Positions 23,752 to 40,856 of a DNA stretch of 64,000 nucleotides are shown here, piece by piece (the first letter of the stretch is position 1; each line of letters starts with the position of its first letter). The DNA is taken from positions 34,793,766 to 34,857,765 of the forward strand of contig OZ023267.1 in the NCBI GenBank assembly GCA_964006375.1, given 5' to 3'. Made by a program: the position numbers and the translations under genes. The stretch is from Tillus elongatus (lineage: Eukaryota > Arthropoda > Insecta > Coleoptera > Cleridae). The notes below the pieces were generated by a model, which saw only the letters and a list, made by a program, of their open reading frames with translations, made no database searches and was not told the DNA's origin.

Positions 23752-24000
23752 CTACACACAGGTTTATAACAAGAATCTCTACTTGGAAGATGGTGGAAGT
23801 TTTTCCTAAGGACTTAGCGAGTGTAAAATTAGCTCTTATCCCTAGTCCTGCTTCCTCCATTTGTTTAGACCCGTCTGTATACCATAAAGATGAGTTATTT
23901 GTCAGCTTTTTACTGCCTCTCTCTCTCTCAAGCTTAGCGATCACGTATGACCACGTCAAATGGGACTATCGAGTCCAATTTAGCTGGCATTTGACTGGTC
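23752..24000 (-). pseudogene. LINE RNase H fragment (LOA/I-type)
   Basis: Minus strand: SLWYTDGSKQMEEAGLGI then SLGKTSTIFQVEILVINLC. The TDGS Asp and the FQ-E Glu of RNase H are present. This domain removes RNA from the cDNA hybrid in LINE clades such as LOA and I. Truncated on both sides. Confidence 0.7.
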
Positions 24001-24464
24001 TGTTGGTTTAGCGAGTGATTCCAATGAAACAATTTCCAGGATCTCCACGGAAGATTCACTGCACCCTCTGGAATCTGACTACAGCTAGAAAAGTACTCTA
24101 CAGTAGACAGCCGGCCGCTGCGGCTAACAGAATACAGAGTTCTGGAGTGTCAGTGCAGTGGTATATTGGGTGAGTAGCCTCCGCCACTCTACCCGTGCTT
24201 CTCAGTTGATATGTGCTAAAAAGGTGCTGACTAAATTTTATTCTTCGCGATTGCCATTCAAAATTTGGCGCCCCTTCCCACCCGATGCCTAGTGCGGTCG
24301 CTCTACCTCAGCGTCGCCGCTGTTGGCAAATGTCTTGTACAACATAATAAACAATCTATGATCTGCTAAAAGCGACCCAAGTAACCCGGAATCACCATAC
24401 CCGGTTTTCTTTGCTACTTTTAGTAGGAACAAAAAGTTCTGTACAATTTTTCAGGTTAATTAGT
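24001..24464. other. Non-coding interval
   Basis: GC content is higher near 24050-24310 but no gene or repeat was recognised. Confidence 0.4.
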
Positions 24465-24707
<243 letters not shown>

Positions 24708-24791
24708 CACACAGTGGCGTCTCCTGACCAAAATGTTCGGGTGTGTGGTAACGCTGTTAGTGGTGGTTTTAAAAATTATTAACACTAAATT

Positions 24792-24792
24792 T

Positions 24793-24876
<84 letters not shown>
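24792..24876. repeat. (AC)n-(AT)n microsatellite
   Basis: About 19 bp AC followed by 66 bp AT. Confidence 0.9.
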
Positions 24877-24879
<3 letters not shown>

Positions 24880-25102
24880 ACCTATATGGGAATAATACGT
24901 AGATTTTCCACTGCAACACTAACAAATTGAAAAGTCACTTAAAACTTTAAAACACGAAAAGAACATGGAATTATTATCAAGCTCTTCTCTTCACACAAAT
25001 TTGTGTTAGCGTCAGCACTGTACGGAACGGGGTGAAAACTGAAAACATTAAAAGTAGTTCAATGTTAATATGGTACTAAATAATAAAATGTGTAAAAAGC
25101 CT

Positions 25103-25477
<375 letters not shown>

Positions 25478-25751
25478 TATTATTATATAAATAGTACAAA
25501 GCATCTTACAAATAAGTCTAAACTTGTGGCTGCAAATGATGCAATTTTGACTAAATTTTAATCTAAATGTCAATTGTTCTAAAGTTCTGTCATCTGATTT
25601 CTAATCTCCAAAACTACCTCACCTCATTATGTACCATTACAATTTCTAGAAATATGGATGGTACTTGAAATCAGTTTCTTCATTTTAATCAAAAATTTCT
25701 ATATTTTAAAACTTGACTCAAATTAAATTCTACATATTTTTCAACAGAAAC

Positions 25752-25753
<2 letters not shown>

Positions 25754-25840
<87 letters not shown>
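25754..25840. repeat. (AT)n tract
   Basis: About 87 bp; flanked on the left by 'tcaacagaaacat', which also precedes the AT tract at 26174, so the two share a flank. Confidence 0.85.
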
Positions 25841-25844
<4 letters not shown>

Positions 25845-26170
25845 GGTATGTGAAGCTTCGAAATTCCGAACCGAACCTTCGGTTCGAAAATATGTTCGCA
25901 CTAGCGATGTTGAAATAGTTCGAAGTTCGTTGCTCAAAAATTCACTTTACAGGCATTGAATGTTGCCAAAAGTAGCGAAGTCGCGGCCCCTTTAACTCGG
26001 TAGCGGCGCTTTAAACTCATTGAGTCAATAGCGTAGTTTTAGGAGATTTCACTCGTGCATATATTTGACAGTAGATGGGAAAGATTGAGATACGACGGAG
26101 CGATTTAGCAGTCACAGTATTATTTTTCTTGTATATCCTGGCCTCCCAACACCTATTTTTCAACAGAAAC

Positions 26171-26173
<3 letters not shown>

Positions 26174-26250
<77 letters not shown>

Positions 26251-26375
26251 CTGACCCCGAATACGAGTTCTAGGGGTTCTAGGGGTCCTAGTTCGCGCTC
26301 ATTTGCAAACAATTTTTCAAAATTCAAAAGTCGAGATCTCCCCATTAGTGAATTTTTTCTACGAAAATTTACTAA
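26174..26375 (-). repeat. (AT)n and composite-repeat arm
   Basis: (AT)n 26174-26246, then 'gaaactgaccccgaatacga' and the terminal hairpin 'attagtgaattttttctacg'. Arm copy on the minus side. Confidence 0.75.
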
Positions 26376-26884
26376 AATGTATTATAGTCTTTGATTCTAG
26401 AATACTGTGGTCTGTGTAAGCGCAGTCGTAATGTTTGTAAATAATGCTATCACATAGTTTGTTAGACCGGCGTTCCATTCATTTGTCTTGAGTGGTATTT
26501 TTACCGCTCACTGCAGTGTTAAAAGCAATGGTTTTTTCCCCATTATTTTAAACACATGGGTGGGGGACTGTATTGTATACCAATACAGCTCTATCGACTG
26601 AAGTGTTCGGAAATATCAACGCACACCTAACCCGAATTCATTGCCAGTTGCTATTGACCTACTCATATTCTCGGAATCAAGACGTGGTACCTACTTCATT
26701 CCAAGTCACTATTAACCGACTATTTATGAAATCAAATAAGTAAATTAAATCGAATGTCATAAAATATGTAGTGTATGTGTATTAAGACTAAGGGAAAAAG
26801 AAATAAAACATATTTAACTGTACACATTTTGATTATATTTTAGGGTGTGCGGCGCACACCTAGCTCACTAGGAGAAATCGCCAC
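26376..26884. other. Non-coding interval
   Basis: No gene or known repeat. 'tagggtgtgcggcgcacacc' near 26842 is a small palindrome. Confidence 0.4.
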
Positions 26885-27253
26885 TGGTATCACACCCATA
26901 ACTCAAAAAATCATGGGCCGATTTTAATCAAATTTGGTGAGTACCTTCCTTTTGCAAGCGGCTTGGACAAGTTCGTTAACCAGGAAAATCTGCTCAGTTG
27001 AAATAGATGAAACAATGTTTTCTTTTCATTACACAGACGGATTCCCTCTAACAGTGTCAGTTCTGAGCCAGACTTACATGTGTGGAAATTTTTGTACATT
27101 TTCACACAATAGTTATATTTATGAAACATGGCACATTGTTTTTACTATATAGGTTATACTGGTAACCAAAATTAATGCCTGCTTTCTTAAAAAGAAAACA
27201 CACATATTTACAATAAAAACATTTTTATGAAAATTCACTGCTGCGTCCAGAGG
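26885..27253 (+). repeat. Composite repeat, internally deleted copy
   Basis: 'taactcaaaaaatcatgggc' and 'gcttggacaagttcg' from the spacer join abruptly to the Penelope-tail block ('acacaatagttatatttatg' to 'aaaattcactgctgcgtcc'). Confidence 0.7.
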
Positions 27254-27885
27254 TTTTTTTAAGTCTTAGCAGTAAATAAAAAGCCAAGTTATTAAAGAAA
27301 TATTAGGGAGTTGATCTTATTTAGTGTGGACATCTCCATATCGCTTAAGTGATTACCCCTTTTAACGAAAACAAAGAAAAAATCTATACATACTCGTATT
27401 AATGCATTTTTTACTAGTAAATAACGAAAAGCAAGTTATTAAAAACCATAGTGATTTCAAGGTATACAGTAAGAAAAGATCTGACAACTGCGGTTTCGAT
27501 TACCTTGGGAGAGAATCGTTGACCTACGCACCGCAACTTAAAACTTACGCCGTTCACTCTTTTAATAAACCTTTGATGCTGTTTATGTTTTCATTGTTTT
27601 GTTGCACGCAACCTAACGGATGCTGTGACGAAACTTAAATTGTTTTTTGTTGCAGTGACGTTTGGGATACTTTGCTCCAGACTTATTGCGCTAAATACAT
27701 TATGCGATCTGCATTTTGAGGTAATTTGAAGTTACGTTATTTTCAGAGGCTGATTCGAAAAAGAACACAGCTTCACTCATTCACAATCAAGGCTTTAGAG
27801 TAAAATTATGCTTTCACATGGAAAATTTAAGGTTTGAGGAAAAGTATAAAAAAATTATAAAACAATTCTCTTTCATAAGGAAAAA
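27254..27885. other. Interval with an unsupported 78-codon frame
   Basis: An ATG frame at 27402-27638 has no recognisable motif and no splice or poly(A) context. I see nothing else. Confidence 0.3.
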
Positions 27886-27889
27886 GGCC

Positions 27890-28130
27890 GGACGCAGCAA
27901 GTGCGTTATGGCAGTGAGTTTTCATAAAAATATTTTTAATAGCAAATGTTTTTTTAATGAAAGTATGGGTAACCAGTATAACCTATATAGTAGAAACAAT
28001 GTACCACATTTCATCAAAATAACTTTATTGTTAAAAAGTGCAAAAATTTTGCGAAAATAAAAGTTAAAATGTTCCCGAAAAAACTAGTCCTATTTTTATG
28101 GCCGACGAACTTCTTCAAGTTATTTACAGT
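27890..28130 (+). repeat. Penelope-tail block, 3'-truncated copy
   Basis: Begins 'ggacgcagcaagtgcgttat' and keeps 'aaccagtataacctatatag' and 'atgttcccgaaaaaactag'. The right inverted repeat is missing. 28131-28440 holds nothing recognisable. Confidence 0.7.
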
Positions 28131-28452
28131 CCTGCAAAGAAATAATTGTTCACAAAAAGCTTTTCACGATATTCAACAAAAATATGCATGAATTTGCGAA
28201 CAATCTTTTCACGAAAATCCGAAAAAAATTTTTACAATAACTTATTAAACATTTATTATTAATTACCAAAATTTCACAAAAACCTTACAGAAATGATTTC
28301 TATGGAAACACAAACATATTTGCAAAAAGAATACATAAATCAAATTATGAATATATCTAATCTAGATTTAAAATATAAAAAAAAGAACATGTATTTTTTT
28401 TTTAATTTCACCTTAAATTGAACCACTGTATCTAAGTAAAGACAATGCTTAA

Positions 28453-32467
<4,015 letters not shown>

Positions 32468-33226
32468 TAAGCGGAAAAGTACTCATATGTTCATGCCACA
32501 GGCTGTCAGAAATAAGAACATCACTTAAAAGTCTGTCACTTCAAAGTTTCATTTGACATTTGCGAAAACAATTCATCAACTACTCATACATTATAAAAAT
32601 GTAAACAAATAATCCTGCCAAACTAATTATTTCTTACCTGTACCCAAGTTATTAAATATATTTAAATATTTTTTCCGAGAATTCACGAAATAATCTCATA
32701 ATCTGATCGGTTATGAGAACTGAATAAAGAACTGAAAAAATAACAAAAACTGATCTCTACTCCTGGTATGCGATTATAAATGTAAATATTTCCAAAACTA
32801 GAGTCTGTAGCTATAGGGAGTGTTATACAAAACTTGAAGCGGGGTATGCCCTTCACCTCTGAAACACAAAATATAGGCTGTTCCATTTGAAAAAATTGAG
32901 TTACGGAGTTTGAATTTGTTCAAATTCAGTCACTAGTCTGTATATGGCATCTAGATTTTTTTCGACGAATAATATAAACGACAACCTGAATGCGTCATTT
33001 TCAGGGGACTCTGTTGTCTATTGGTATAAAGGCCATACCATAATTTTTGATATGTGCCAAAAATGCTAGAAGTTGCATAACAATTGAATAACTCAAAAAC
33101 CATAACGCTATCATTTTTTTACTTACAAATTTGCATTATAGTTCGATGGAAAACACACAAATGCAATAATATAAGTTGTTAATATAAATTGACCAGGACA
33201 GTATAGTCCAGTGGAGTGACCAGGCT
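32468..33226. other. Non-coding interval
   Basis: AT-rich, no gene recognised. 'cataacgctatc' and 'aatataagtt' near 33100-33180 are faint composite-repeat remnants. Confidence 0.35.
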
Positions 33227-33988
33227 ATGCATGGAAGGTACCCCAAACACCTGCAGGCAAATAATGTTGATAAAACCTCTTCGCTTATGTGGTTGGTTGA
33301 GGGGTAACTCTAACCGGAGACGGAGGGTTTTGTGATGGCCATTCAGGATAGGGTTATAAAAACTAAGAACTACGAGAAGCATTGCTTAAAATTAGAAGTG
33401 GTGGATAAATGTCGAAAATGCGCAGCTGTTGGAGAGATCATTGAACACGTCATGGCAGCATGTCCTGCCCTCTCAGACCCAGCTTACTTAGGCAGGCATA
33501 ACCAGCTCGCCAAGATCATCCACCAACAAATTGCTTTGAAATACAGCCTCCTGAACCCGTCAACAACACCAGCCTACTACAAGTATTTTCCGGAGGCGGT
33601 GCTGGAGTCGGCGGACTTTCTCCTGTACTGGGACCGACCCATGATAACGGATCGCACTGTGGACTTCAATAGGCCAGACATTGTCCTGATAAACAAACAG
33701 ATGAGGCTTGCTGTGATCATAGATATTGCTGTACCGCTGTCCCATAACATTCAGAAAACTGAAATTGAAATGATCACCAAGTATGAAAACTTGGCATATG
33801 AAATAAAAAACGTATGGAAACTCCAGAAGGTGGCTATATGTCCCTTCGTAATGTCGGCTGAAGGAATAGTCACTAAAAATTTCATGGGAAATCTAAAGGA
33901 ACTCGGACTACCACATAACATCCTCAACGTGGGGCAGAGGGCGATTCTGCTGCAAACATGCCACATAGTCCGAAAATTCCTCAGTTAA
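33227..33988 (+). pseudogene. R2-like LINE 3' end: zinc knuckle and restriction-like endonuclease
   Basis: Frame from 33227: MHGRYPKHLQANNVDKTSSL, MWLVEG, two TAA stops at 33305 and 33311, then ETEGFVMAIQDRVIKTKNYE. A CCHC-type knuckle follows (CRKCAAVGEIIEHVMAACP), then the restriction-like endonuclease with NRPDIVLINKQMRLAVIIDI, i.e. PD and the following acidic D typical of the C-terminal endonuclease of R2/R4-type elements. These nick a specific target and prime reverse transcription. After the second stop the 218-codon frame to 33988 is fully open, which is notable in this window. The RT itself is missing. The clade beyond the RLE class is uncertain. Confidence 0.75.
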
Positions 33989-34190
33989 GTGGCGACCTCA
34001 AACACGTCTGCTGTGTTGGAGCACCGAAAGTCAGACTCTACTGATAATATCGTCATAATGGGATATGATGAATTTCATCCCCATCCACCGAGCCGAGCCC
34101 CAACGTCGCGCGCGGGGGGTCGGTCAAAAGGTTTCCAGTAGTAATACTGAGAAAGTGTAACGCTTATATCAAATAATAATCATAATAATC
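33989..34190 (+). other. 3'UTR of the R2-like fragment
   Basis: A GC-rich tail ('gccccaacgtcgcgcgcggg') unlike the surroundings, ending near 'aataataatcataataatc' around 34172. Confidence 0.5.
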
Positions 34191-34524
34191 TTTATTGACT
34201 ACAATCATACAGCATGTCTATACAGATAAGTCTTATGACTTGTAAAGTATTTAGACACAATTTAGTTAAATGTCAACCTAAAAATGTTTTGACAGCTATT
34301 TTCCAAACATTATACTTCAAATTTTGGCACATTAAAAGTCTAGAATTTATATCTTCCGTTTCCATCCTCCATCCCAAAAATGCTTCCAAAACATTCGCTG
34401 CTTGATTTCCCTTTCTACTTAGCAATGCCCCACAACAAGAATCGTTCTTTTCTGCTCCATATTTTTGCGATATATTGAGCTTTACCCTAGAAATGCGCAG
34501 TCCTGTATATATGTAGACAGATAA
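34191..34524. other. Probable minus-strand LINE tail, unclassified
   Basis: 'aatctttattgactacaatc' at the left edge looks like the reverse complement of a LINE 3' end. No RT motif is recognisable. Confidence 0.3.
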
Positions 34525-35203
34525 AAACTGAAACTAGCCCCGTATATGAGTTCTAGGGGGGCTAGTTCGCGTTCATTTGAAGAAATGTTTTCAAAATTCT
34601 AATATTCTAAATACTCATGTAAACATTTTTTCCATTTCTGTCAAAAAGCTCGTGTAGTTTTTGTGTAAATTATGTGGACAGGCTCGTTGGCCAAGAAAGT
34701 CAGACTAGTTTTTTGGGAAAATTTTATTTTATCTTCGGAGAATTTTTGTACTTTCTCAAACAAAAAGTTAGTTTGACGAAGCACGGTACGTTGTTTCTCT
34801 ATAACTACTACATTACATGTCTTTCTTTAAAAACACATATTTAACATTAAAAACAGTTCTATATAAATCCGCTACCATAACCCACTTATTTTAAAATTAG
34901 TTTCACAATCACAGCGTGGTTCATAAGTCGTGGGTGATACAAATTTTCTTTTTCTAAATCGAACACCTCTTATGCATTTTTGCATTTTCCTCGAAATATA
35001 ATACATGCATGTGAGAAAAGAAAATCGGGCCGCGGCAACTAAGTTTTTGTAGCGAATTTTTATTAAATGTTTTAAATTTCAATAACTCAATTTGCTATTA
35101 ACTTAAGGTTCGTTGGGCTACGAAACCAGTTTTCTCGGGAACATTTTAAGTTTATTTTTGGAAACTGTTTGTACAACAATAAAGTTATATTGATGAAATA
35201 TGC
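34525..35203 (-). repeat. Composite repeat, rearranged copy
   Basis: An arm ('gaaactagccccgtatatga') without (AT)n, then parts of the Penelope-tail block in both orientations (34650-34890 and 35035-35203) with the spacer end 'cataagtcgtgggtgatac' between. Interrupted at about 35203 by the LINE that follows. Confidence 0.65.
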
Positions 35204-35204
35204 G

Positions 35205-37445
35205 CAATGCAACCCGAGGTTACACAGTCATCACACCCACGTATCGTTTGGCACTACAACTCCGCGAACTAGGACGAAATGCGGGATTACTTTTCCTCAT
35301 TTCCATGGGCGCCTGTCTGCTTCTCTCATCCTGACCCCTCTGATATCTCACAAAACGTCACCGAAATTATCCAAGCTGGCATGGAATTATTTATTCCACG
35401 TACACAGAAAACCTCTTCAGCCACTCCAAAGCCCTGGTTCTCTAAATCCTGTGACAAGGCCAGACTTGAAAAGGTCAAAGGTCACAAAACGCTTCTACAC
35501 AATCTCAGTCAAGAAAACCGTCAAGCATTTAACGACGCAAGAAACCGCTATGTCCGCATTCTTTCTGAGGCAAAAAACTCGTTTAATAACCACATCAAAA
35601 ACAAAGTCCTCTCAAGCTCCAACGGCAGCAAACCCTTCTGGGCTCTTGCTAAATCTACTGGGAATAATTTCGGCAAGAGCGCGTTGCCACCGCTTGTTTC
35701 AGGGGATGAAATTGTTTCTACCGCCCTGGGCAAGGCTGAACTTTTTGCCTCGTTGTTCGCCGGCAATTCTGCTCTCAACCCACCTCCAAATGTTCAACCA
35801 CCAACAGTCCCCAATGTCGCGCATAAAATGACGGATATCATTTTCAAAACTAAAAAGGTGCGAAAGATGCTCTCTTCTCTTAATACCAAGAAAGCGTCTG
35901 GCCTTGACGAGATCCCAGCAATTGTTCTCAAAAAATGCGCAACAGAACTTGCTCCTGTCCTGACTCGTCTGTTTCAGACATCTTACATTAGAGGCATATT
36001 CCCTAGTAACTGGAAAACTGCTCGAGTACAACCCGTCCCCAAGAAAGGATCCAAAGCGCTTCCTAGCAATTACAGCCTATTTTTCTCCTTTCAGTCATCT
36101 CTAAAGTCACGGAAAATTATATAAACATCAAATTACTAAAATTTCTGGAAAAATACAGTCTAATCCACGACAGGCAGTATGGATTCCGTCAGCGCAGATC
36201 AACTGCGGACCTCCTTTCCTCTGCCACCCATTCTTGGAACAAGTCTATGGAACTACACGGTGAATCCCAGATTGTCGCTTTAGACATATCCAAAGCATTC
36301 GAGCAGGTCTGGAACGCAGCGCTGCTTAATAAACTTCCGCCCTATGGCCTATCAGCAAAACTCTGTACCTGGACAGCAATTTTTCTCTCCAAGCGGAGCA
36401 TTTCTGTTGTCATGGATGGCCATTCTTCTAAACTGTATTCAATTAATGCAGGAGTCTCTCAAGGTTCAGCTTTAGCCCTTACTTTGTTTCTTCTCCACAT
36501 CAATGACCTCCTCTCTAGCACATCCAACCCAGTTAACAGCTAGGCGAACGACAGCACCCTCCACTCAAATATACAATATTCTAAGCCTGTCTCTTTAGCC
36601 CAATTAGATGAGGATCGCATACTCATGGAGGGTTCTGTCTCTGTGGATCTCAAAAAAATATTAGACTGGGGAAGTAGAAATCTTGTACAATTCAACTCCA
36701 CCAAATCTCAGTCTTGCTTGCTCTCATAAGAGATACACCAGCCCTAGACCCATTACAATGAACAACCAAGTTATTCAAAGTAATGAGTAGTTTTCACTTG
36801 TTGACATTTCTGTGGATCGAAATCTCAATTGACACCAACATGTCACATCAATTGCAGAAGCGGCTGCTAAGAAATTAGGTTTCCTCTTCCGGGCTCGCAA
36901 ATACTTTTCACCAGCCAATCTCTATACCTTATATACTTCACAAATAAGGCCACACCTAGAATACTGCTCCCACATCTGGGGTGCCGCTGCCACTTCTACA
37001 CTCGCTATCCTGGACTTCATTCAGAAGAGAGCTATACGTCTAATCGGTGACCATACTCTCACCCAAAGGCTGCCATCCCTTGCTCAGCGACGTGCCGTTC
37101 GTGACCTCTCTCTCTTTTATAGATATCTGCACGGGCACTGCTCAGAGGAGCTTTCTTCCACAGTTCCTCCAGCGGCTGTCCCCAACAAATCTACCAGGGA
37201 AACAGAGTGAATGCACACTTTTACTGTCCAGCTCGCCAGACATAGAACATCCTGTTATGCCCGCTCTTTTGTCCCAAGGACTTGCAAGTTGTGGAACTCC
37301 TTGCCGGCACATGTTTTTCCTTCTCCTCCGAACCCCCATACCTTCAAGTACAGCATTAACAAGTTGCCTCTTTCCTCCTTGTCGACACCCACGGTACGAT
37401 AATATTTAGGCTGTAAGCCCTCGTGGTGTGTTGTTGAAATAAAAT
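35205..37445 (+). pseudogene. Jockey-like non-LTR retrotransposon (LINE C, copy 1)
   Basis: 5'-truncated in the region between endonuclease and RT (MRDYFSSFPWAPVCFSHPDP at 35279). RT motifs: NTKKASGLDEIPAIVLKKC, FPSNWKTARVQPVPKKGSK, RQYGFRQRRSTADLLSSA, IVALDISKAFEQVWNAALL, INAGVSQGSALALTLFLLHI. The YADD box is destroyed: a TAG then ANDSTLH at 36541. The NYRPIS box reads NYSLFF after a small change. Downstream parts (36600-37400) carry many stops, including the C-terminal ARSFVPRTCKLWNSLPAHVF. The 3' end has AATAAAATAAAA near 37440. A second copy of the family with the endonuclease lies at 62205-64000 on the minus strand. Confidence 0.85.
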
Positions 37446-37471
37446 AAAAAAACAGAAGTATCTCAAGTACA

Positions 37472-37800
37472 CTATGACAGTGTGCAAAATATACTGCTTT
37501 TGCAGCCTCCTTCGTACTTCCCCATTCTACATTTGACAAGCAAGTTCCAGGTAAGTCGGCCATCGATATTAATGCCCAAAAATATAAGATGTTGCCGCTC
37601 GCTAGTTCTCTTAAAGTTTAAATAGTGTGTCTTCTTTTTATTCATTTTCAATTTGTTATCACTGAACCACTTTTTAGGTTTCTCCAGTGCATCCCATTTT
37701 ATTTTTACTAGTTCGTCTTCCTCAGACGATTTGACAAAAAACGAGGCATCATCCGCATAAAGGTAGTTATTCAACTAGAAGAATCGCAATAAACGAATTA
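37472..37800 (-). pseudogene. LINE RT fragment with YADD
   Basis: Minus strand: NNYLYADDASFFVKSSEEDE, KKWFSDNKLKMNKKKTHYLN, then LIFLGINIDGRLTWNLLV. The catalytic YADD, the K-T step and FLG thumb are intact in a 100-codon frame, but the rest of the RT is missing. Confidence 0.75.
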
Positions 37801-38555
37801 AATTCGCCATGATGTTGAGAAAAAGGCGACCAGACTTATCAAACTATAAGGCAAGTTTACTATCCAACTACGTCACGAATAATAGCAGAACGTTCGCGGA
37901 ACATGATAATAATTCGACATTTTTTGATTTTAAATGTCTTTTTCTGTCCACTATATATCTTTTGGGTATTTCAATGCATGTAATAATATTCCATGTATCA
38001 AAAACTATTACATAAATGCTAAATTCATGTGATGCAAAATCTATGCAAATTGTCTATTGTCCATGTTATAATAACTGATTTCTTGCATTATCTTCATTTT
38101 GGCGTTATTAGCGCATTGATGCCATTTATAATGTAAATAAAGTTAAAGAGGTATTAAGCATTATTTATATGCAATGACGTCTTTGTATAAGATTGAATGA
38201 AAGTAATCTTTAGTCTTAAGTAATCTACAACGTTACTTAATAACATTTTCTTCAGCAAGCCGTAGGTTGAATACCAGAGTGACGTTGACCTTTACCGACT
38301 AAACATATGAGTAATCTGAAATCGAAGTTGAATGAAAGTAAAAATACTATATTTGTAACCTTAATTCTACCTAATGAGCATTCGGTCGCTGAATTCTTTC
38401 ACAGATTCTTCTTGGAATTCAATGGTTTGGTAGATTTGGTGGCTTTTCTTCGTATCATTTATGACTGAATTAAAATATAATATGTTTCATCTGATTATTT
38501 GGAATAATTAAATTAATGGCGTATTCTAAGAATTATGTGCATGACGAAACGCTTA
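37801..38555. other. Non-coding interval
   Basis: AT-rich sequence with no recognised gene or repeat. Confidence 0.4.
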
Positions 38556-38762
38556 AAAATAATGGCTATTTCTAATAATAATAGATTTGGAATATTTAAC
38601 TGATCATAATATACTTCTTTCGGTAAATATGCAGCTTACCTCTCAGAGAGTTTTAAGATTTTTTTTCCAGAAACATGCTTAGAACCCCCCCTGGATGAAC
38701 AAACCCCACGAACAATTTCTTGTAAACAATCCGCAAGAAAGCTACGGGACCAGGAGTTGATA
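38556..38762 (+). repeat. Direct repeat with 46911-47115
   Basis: 'aataatagatttggaatatt', 'tacctctcagagagtttt' and 'cttagaaccccccctggatg' occur in the same order at 46911-47115 at roughly 85-90% identity by eye. At the second site the repeat runs directly into a transposase fragment. Confidence 0.7.
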
Positions 38763-39150
38763 GGAGTGCTGGGCGGGGAAGATGAAAGAGAATATGAGCT
38801 GAAAATGCGAAAATAACAGCTTTGCCGGACCTCTGAAAGCAGTTCTTTTCACATTTTGCAGCCATTCCTCCTTTAAACCTTGTCTACCCCGCATTCGACT
38901 CAGGTCCTGTAACTTTCTTGGGGGTTGTTCCGAAAAATTTTTTCATGTGGTTTAAGCATTGAGGGTGGTTGTAAGCATAAGAGGGGAAGGAAAACCCCAC
39001 GACCACCCCAGCCAAAAAAACGACGGAGTTTAATTTGAGAAAATAGTGATAGGTAGCTGCAGGGAGAAGGGGTGTACCGGCAAGAGAGCATCTAACATAG
39101 CAAGCGAAAAAATAGAGAAATTGTGAAAAAAATATAATTTCTAACTTACC
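38763..39150. other. Non-coding interval
   Basis: GC-richer than average, with 'ggaaggaaaaccccacgacc' near 38986. No gene recognised. Confidence 0.35.
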
Positions 39151-39152
39151 TG

Positions 39153-39492
39153 AGGGTCGGTGCTCCAGAGGTAAGAACCGGTGTCTTTGAATCGAGGGTA
39201 CTGGGCTCGATTCTCGGGGTTTCTCTTTCACTATTTCAGTAAAAACTGTAATAAATTAACATCAACCGAGGTTCTAGCATTGTGTTCGAGCAAGTTAAAT
39301 GTCTGCACATTCCGCCCTTCGGAGGCGGCGTAAAGCCGTCAGTCCTGTGTCCATGCTATGTTGCGCACGTTAAAGATCCCCACCCCCTGACATAAAACAG
39401 GGGTTCAGCAAAATTTTCAGGATAGTGAGGTGAAACTGCTCCCTAGCGTCGGTGATTGGCCATAGTCGCGGAAATAGGTCGACGTTAAAGTG
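39153..39492 (+). repeat. tRNA-derived SINE, full copy
   Basis: Head 'gggtcggtgctccagaggta', B box variant GCTCGATTC at 39205-39213, body 'gcgcacgttaaagatcccca', end 'ggtcgacgttaaag'. Same family as in the palindrome, diverged. Confidence 0.72.
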
Positions 39493-39573
39493 AGAAAAAA
39501 CCTATCGCACCAGGACAGCGAAAAGTTTGTAAATAACTCCGTAAATACAAGGAAGCAAAAAGTAAAAAAATTC

Positions 39574-40269
39574 GGAACGCAGCAAGTGCGTTATAGATGA
39601 GAATTTTCATAAGAATTTTACACTATTATTGTACGGCATATTAGTAAAGTTAATACTTTAAACTTACACAGACCTTGAAGATCGATTTTAGAGGTCCTAG
39701 TACGCGCACATTTGAAGAATTCCTTCGAAAGTGTTATCATCGATATCTCTCTATTATCACAAAAATCGTGTGTTCTAACTACTGTATTTTAATAACTGAT
39801 TGAATCCCCCAGCTAAATAACATTTACTTGGCAAATTTTAAATTTTATGTCGTCTATCATTTTCCACAATTGCGGCAGAGGTTTTACGATTGTTGGTTCG
39901 GGCAGTATGTTTTATGCCTGATATTTATTTAGTTTGGTTACCATTGATGTATGGTTTATACCTGTTGTATGAATCAATCTACGCGTAGCAGTTAACTACT
40001 CTATCTGTCAGATATTGGTCTGTTTCAACCCATGTATTTGGGATTTTATTTTTAATTAGGTAAAAACCCTAAATATTATGTACCAAATTACTTAAAATTC
40101 ACAACATAGGTTTATTTGCACCATTTCTAGCCACATCTAAAGTCTCATTCCAGTTACTCTGATACTTACAAAAATATAGCGTTTTCAACAATATTTTTGT
40201 ATATTTTTGGGGGAGAAATGTCCGCTATAGCTGATATACGAACTCGTCAGCGGTCTTAATATAATGAAG
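39574..40269. other. Short Penelope-tail edge, then non-coding
   Basis: 'gaacgcagcaagtgcgttat' at 39575 is a lone inverted-repeat end of the Penelope-tail block. 'gaggtcctagtacgcgcaca' near 39691 is a short arm remnant. The rest shows nothing. Confidence 0.45.
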
Positions 40270-40560
<291 letters not shown>

Positions 40561-40681
40561 GTAAGGTGCCAAACTTTATCTATTAGCAGTCGGTTTATCT
40601 AAAACTCTGCGGGAGGTAAATTGCAAATTCACCCTTCCTTCCTCATATATTAAGTGTAACATTACAATCGTAAGTGAATAT

Positions 40682-40845
40682 TGTGATGAGCACTGATAAG
40701 TACAATTTGGAGAACCCAATTCATCACAATACAGTTTTAGCCCTTACGGAGTTTATTCATCCCTCTAATGACGCTAACATTGTTAGCGAAACTATCCTCA
40801 GGTCTAAAACTGTATTTTGATGAATTGGGTTCTCCAAATTGTCTT
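40682..40845 (-). mobile_element. Retrozyme-like hairpin element, copy d (11-bp TSD)
   Basis: A 164-bp unit flanked by ATTACAATCGT at 40671-40681 and 40846-40856 (perfect). Hairpin arms 'ggagaacccaattcatcaca' and 'tgatgaattgggttctcc'. The plus strand 40761-40803 has a hammerhead-like order with a perfect stem II, GCTAAC-ATT-GTTAGC, then GAAAC; the CUGANGA box reads CTAATGA, so one core base is changed. Confidence 0.75.
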
Positions 40846-40856
40846 ATTACAATCGT

